A stretch of DNA of 64,000 nt from Raineyella antarctica. GTDB taxonomy: Bacteria > Actinomycetota > Actinomycetes > Propionibacteriales > Propionibacteriaceae. The stretch covers positions 1 to 64,000 of the forward strand of contig NZ_FMYF01000010.1 of the NCBI RefSeq assembly GCF_900092135.1, read 5' to 3'. The notes below the pieces were generated by a model that was given only the letters and a program-made list of their open reading frames with translations, did no database searches and was not told where the DNA came from. Shown here one piece after another: positions 61,421 through 64,000 of the stretch; within the stretch, counting starts at the first letter, position 1; each line of letters starts with the position of its first letter. Made by a program: the position numbers and the translations under genes.

Positions 61421-63319
61421 TCAGTCCCTGCGCTGGCGCGGCCGATCGTCGCGCCAGGGTCGTCCACGGTCGAGTTCGAGCTTGATGAGCTGGCCGGAGA
61501 TGCGGGTGGAGCGCAGGGCGTCCCAGGCCTCCTGCGGCAACGTCGCCGGCAGCTCGACCAGCGAGTGGTCGGGCCGGATGTCGATCCGGCCGAAGTCATC
61601 GCGCTGCAGCCCACCCTCGTTGGCGAGGGCACCGACGATCTGTCGCGGCGAGACCTTCTGCCGGCGTCCGACGGCGATGCGATAGGGGACCAGGTCGCCA
61701 CCGGACCGGCGGGCGCCCTTGCCGGGTCGCCCTTCCCGGTCGTCGCGCCGGTCCCGACCCCGGGGACCACGGTCCTCCTCGCGGGCGCCGCGCTCGCGCT
61801 GGCCGGGCCTGTCGTCACGGAAAGCGGGTCGCTTCGGCTCGGGCTCGGGTTCGAGCAGCATCGGCTCGTCGCCCTGCATCACGGCCGCCAGGGCGGCAGC
61901 GACGTCCATCTCGGGGATGTCGTACTCCTGCACGTAGTGGGCGACCACGTCGCGGAAGAAGTCGATCCGCTCGGTGGTCTCCAGTGCTGCGGTGATGGCG
62001 TCGTCGAAGCGGGTCAGGCGGGTGGCGTTGATGTCCTCGACAGTGGGCAGGTTCATCTGCGTCAGCGACTGCCCGGTCGCCTTCTCGATGTCGCGGAGCA
62101 GCCGTCGCTCGCGCGGGGTGACGAACGAGATCGCGTCGCCGCTGCGCCCGGCACGCCCGGTCCGGCCGACGCGGTGGACGTACGAGGCTGTGTCGGTCGG
62201 GATGTCGAAGTTGACCACGTGGCTGATCCGGTCCACGTCGAGTCCGCGGGCGGCCACGTCGGTGGCGACGAGGATGTCGAGCTTGCCGGACTTGAGCTGG
62301 TTGATCGTCCGCTCACGGGCCGCCTGGGCGATGTCACCGTTGATGGCTGCCGCCGAGAGTCCCCGGGCCCGCAGCTTCTCGGCCAGCGTCTCGGTCTCGT
62401 TCTTGGTGCGGACGAAGACGATCATCCCCTCGAAGTTCTCCACCTCGAGGATGCGGGTGAGTGCGTCGACCTTCTGGGGGTACGAGACCACCAGGTAGCG
62501 GTGCGTGACGTTCGCTGCGGTTGAGGTCTTGGACTTGAGGCTCGCCTCGACCGGGTCGGTGAGGTACTTCTGCGAGAGCGACCGGATCTGCCGGGGCATG
62601 GTCGCGGAGAACAGGGCGACCTGCTTGTCGGCAGGCGTGTCGGCGAGGATCTTCTCCACGTCCTCGGCGAAGCCCATGTTGAGCATCTCGTCGGCCTCGT
62701 CGAGCACCAGGTAGCGCAGTTCGGACAGGTCGAGGGTGCCGCGTTCGAGGTGGTCCATGATGCGTCCCGGCGTGCCGACGACGACATGCACGCCACGGGC
62801 GAGCGCACTGAGCTGGACGCCGTACCCCTGGCCGCCGTAGACCGGCAGCAGCCGGACGTTGGGCAGGTGTGTCGAGTAGCTCTCGAACGCCTCGGCCACC
62901 TGCAGGGCGAGCTCGCGGGTGGGCTCGAGCACCAGCGCCTGGGGCGCCTTCTGCTTGCGGTCGAGGCGGTTCAGGATCGGGAGCGCGAAGGCGGCGGTCT
63001 TGCCGGTGCCGGTCTGCGCCAGGCCCACGACGTCGCGGCCCTCCAGGAGGGCGGGGATGGTCGCCGCCTGGATCGGGGAGGGCGACTCGTAGCCCAGGTC
63101 CCGCAAGGCCTTGAGGATCCGCTCGTCCAGGCCGAACCCGAGGAAGGAGACCCCATCGTCCGTGTCCGCATCCGCGTCGGTTCCGCTCCCGGTCTCCGGC
63201 TGGACGTCGGTGTCCGGAATCGACTCGGTCTCGGTGGCCACAATCGCCTCGGCCCCGGGAATCGTCTCGTTATCGGCAGTCGTCTCGGGCTCCACGGCAC
63301 CGAACCCTTCGTCACTCAC
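61421..63319 (-). CDS. deaD: DEAD-box RNA helicase (DeaD/CsdA type)
   Basis: A 632-aa ATP-dependent RNA helicase with every DEAD-box motif: Q motif (SPIQAATIP), AQTGTGKTAA (101-110), PTRELALQ, TPGRIMDHL, VLDEADEML, FSATMP, ATDVAARGLDVDRI and HRVGRTGRAGR. The C-terminus has an arginine/aspartate-rich linker (GPRGRDRRDDREGRPGKG) and a DbpA-like RNA-binding domain (PYRIAVGRRQKVSPRQIVGALAN). The first ~55 residues are an acidic, Glu/Thr-rich extension whose start also recurs at 35933. GTG at 63319 is the start. Confidence 0.92.
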   Translation of the reverse strand: MSDEGFGAVEPETTADNETIPGAEAIVATETESIPDTDVQPETGSGTDADADTDDGVSFLGFGLDERILKALRDLGYESPSPIQAATIPALLEGRDVVGLAQTGTGKTAAFALPILNRLDRKQKAPQALVLEPTRELALQVAEAFESYSTHLPNVRLLPVYGGQGYGVQLSALARGVHVVVGTPGRIMDHLERGTLDLSELRYLVLDEADEMLNMGFAEDVEKILADTPADKQVALFSATMPRQIRSLSQKYLTDPVEASLKSKTSTAANVTHRYLVVSYPQKVDALTRILEVENFEGMIVFVRTKNETETLAEKLRARGLSAAAINGDIAQAARERTINQLKSGKLDILVATDVAARGLDVDRISHVVNFDIPTDTASYVHRVGRTGRAGRSGDAISFVTPRERRLLRDIEKATGQSLTQMNLPTVEDINATRLTRFDDAITAALETTERIDFFRDVVAHYVQEYDIPEMDVAAALAAVMQGDEPMLLEPEPEPKRPAFRDDRPGQRERGAREEDRGPRGRDRRDDREGRPGKGARRSGGDLVPYRIAVGRRQKVSPRQIVGALANEGGLQRDDFGRIDIRPDHSLVELPATLPQEAWDALRSTRISGQLIKLELDRGRPWRDDRPRQRRD

Positions 63320-63459
63320 CCTTAGACCCTAGTCCACCTTGGGACGGCATGCGCGGAATGGCATGGCGTCATCCCCTCGGCCATGGGGCTGCGGACCATG
63401 CATGGTGCTGGATCCCCGGCTCCTCGTCTCGGATCCGCAGCCATGGCATCATCGTCCCC

Positions 63460-63879
63460 ATGGCAACCAAGAAGGACGGCCTGTCGGCCGAGGAGAAGGC
63501 CGCCGTGCGGCAGGCCGCTGCGGAGCGCAAGCGCTCGGAGGCCGGCAAGAACGGCGAGGCGGACGTCCTGGCTGCGATAGCGGCGATGGACGAGCATGAC
63601 CGGCCGATCGCCGAGGGTCTGCATGCCCTGGTCCGCCGTGAGCTTCCGGAACTGACGTGCAGGACCTGGTACGGCTTCCCGGCCTACTGCAAGGACGACA
63701 AGGTGGTGTTCTTCTACCAGTTCGCCGCCAAGTTCAAGACCCGCTACGGCCACATCGGCTTCCAGGACGTCGCGAACCTCGACGATGGGGCCATGTGGCC
63801 GACCGCGTTCGCGATCATGGAGTGGAACGATGAGGTCGAGGCGCGGGTGGCCGACCTCATCAGGCGGGCCGTCAGTTAG
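63460..63879 (+). CDS. DUF1801-like protein
   Basis: A 139-aa protein. A lysine/alanine-rich start (MATKKDGLSAEEKAAVRQAA) leads to the YdhG/DUF1801 pattern DEHDRPIAEGLHALVRRELPELTCRTWYGFPAYCKDDKVVFFYQFAAKFKTRYGHIGFQD, whose central strand-rich core resembles the Fe-chelatase-helper fold. Family function is uncertain. The ATG at 63460 was chosen over the longer frame (63349), because upstream codons look unlike coding DNA. It is divergent from the helicase. Confidence 0.7.
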   Translation: MATKKDGLSAEEKAAVRQAAAERKRSEAGKNGEADVLAAIAAMDEHDRPIAEGLHALVRRELPELTCRTWYGFPAYCKDDKVVFFYQFAAKFKTRYGHIGFQDVANLDDGAMWPTAFAIMEWNDEVEARVADLIRRAVS

Positions 63880-63922
63880 CAGATCCGCCACTCCCCCGCT
63901 GGGCGGCCGCGTCGACAGGCAA

Positions 63923-64000
63923 TCAGCCGACCACGAGGGACTGCTCCTCCTTCTCGTGGACTTCGACGCCCTCACGGGATCTCTCAGATTCACCGGCCGC
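63923..64000 (-). CDS. C-terminus of a gene running off the right edge
   Basis: The minus strand gives an open frame of 25 codons to the edge, ending ...REGVEVHEKEEQSLVVG and TGA at 63925-63923. Its codon pattern is that of the coding sequences here. The product is unknown. Confidence 0.4.
   Translation of the reverse strand, partial: AAGESERSREGVEVHEKEEQSLVVG

Overview
The window is high-GC DNA (roughly 68-70% by eye) with strong G/C bias at third codon positions, many GTG starts and tightly overlapping (ATGA/GTGA) genes. The gene set (malate synthase G and isocitrate lyase next to a RamB-type regulator, actinobacterial LuxR-ATPases, SHOCT and AsnC-type small domains, mycothiol-era redox genes) points to an actinobacterium. 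Propionibacteriales/Propionibacteriaceae is my best guess, from codon style rather than any marker gene. No rRNA, tRNA or CRISPR array was seen.

Layout. 1-345: end of an ISL3-family insertion sequence, running off the left edge. 380-12308: a ten-gene minus-strand surface-polysaccharide operon (PGT initiator, Gfo/Idh dehydrogenase, SDR, two DegT aminotransferases, PglD-like acetyltransferase, two sister GT4s, Wzx flippase, GT2), apparently for an aminated and acetylated sugar. 12548-17799: two coupled LuxR-type ATPase regulators upstream in the same direction; the second has lost its Walker A motif. 18091-23899: secreted phosphoesterase, a thiolase/AMP-ligase pair behind a perfect palindrome, a quinone-oxidoreductase-like MDR and an alpha/beta hydrolase. 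24159-27645: sulfite-oxidase-like molybdoenzyme, SDR, and a HipBA toxin-antitoxin module behind three palindromes spaced exactly 61 bp apart. 27703-30332: PAP2 phosphatase, SRPBCC protein, saccharopine-dehydrogenase-like enzyme. 30401-33149: an unusual trpD-trpC-trpF operon whose TrpD carries an N-terminal Lrp/AsnC effector domain. 33340-35933: SHOCT protein, HemN-like radical SAM enzyme, YdjM-type membrane protein with a leader ORF copied from a helicase N-terminus. 35993-41140: the glyoxylate shunt (divergent ramB / aceA-glcB). 41319-51984: hydrolase, class-V aminotransferase, a 36-aa mini-gene, sulfide:quinone oxidoreductase, YidD, a VKOR/DsbA oxidative-folding pair, an alkyltransferase-like protein, P450, DUF1810 and tautomerase. 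52059-60223: a complete four-gene Wadjet-type (type III, TIGR02677/02678/02680/02679) anti-plasmid defence operon. 60307-64000: DUF2695 protein, DEAD-box helicase, DUF1801-like protein and the C-terminus of one more gene.

The strongest accessory system is the SMC-like Wadjet operon, whose last gene (jetD) is split by one base at a G5 tract. A single -1 slip there restores a full-length 401-aa protein, so the system is either broken, mis-sequenced or controlled by slippage. The less-described items are the AsnC-TrpD fusion with its divergent trp cassette, the 36-aa gene with its own terminator, and the helicase-derived leader peptide.
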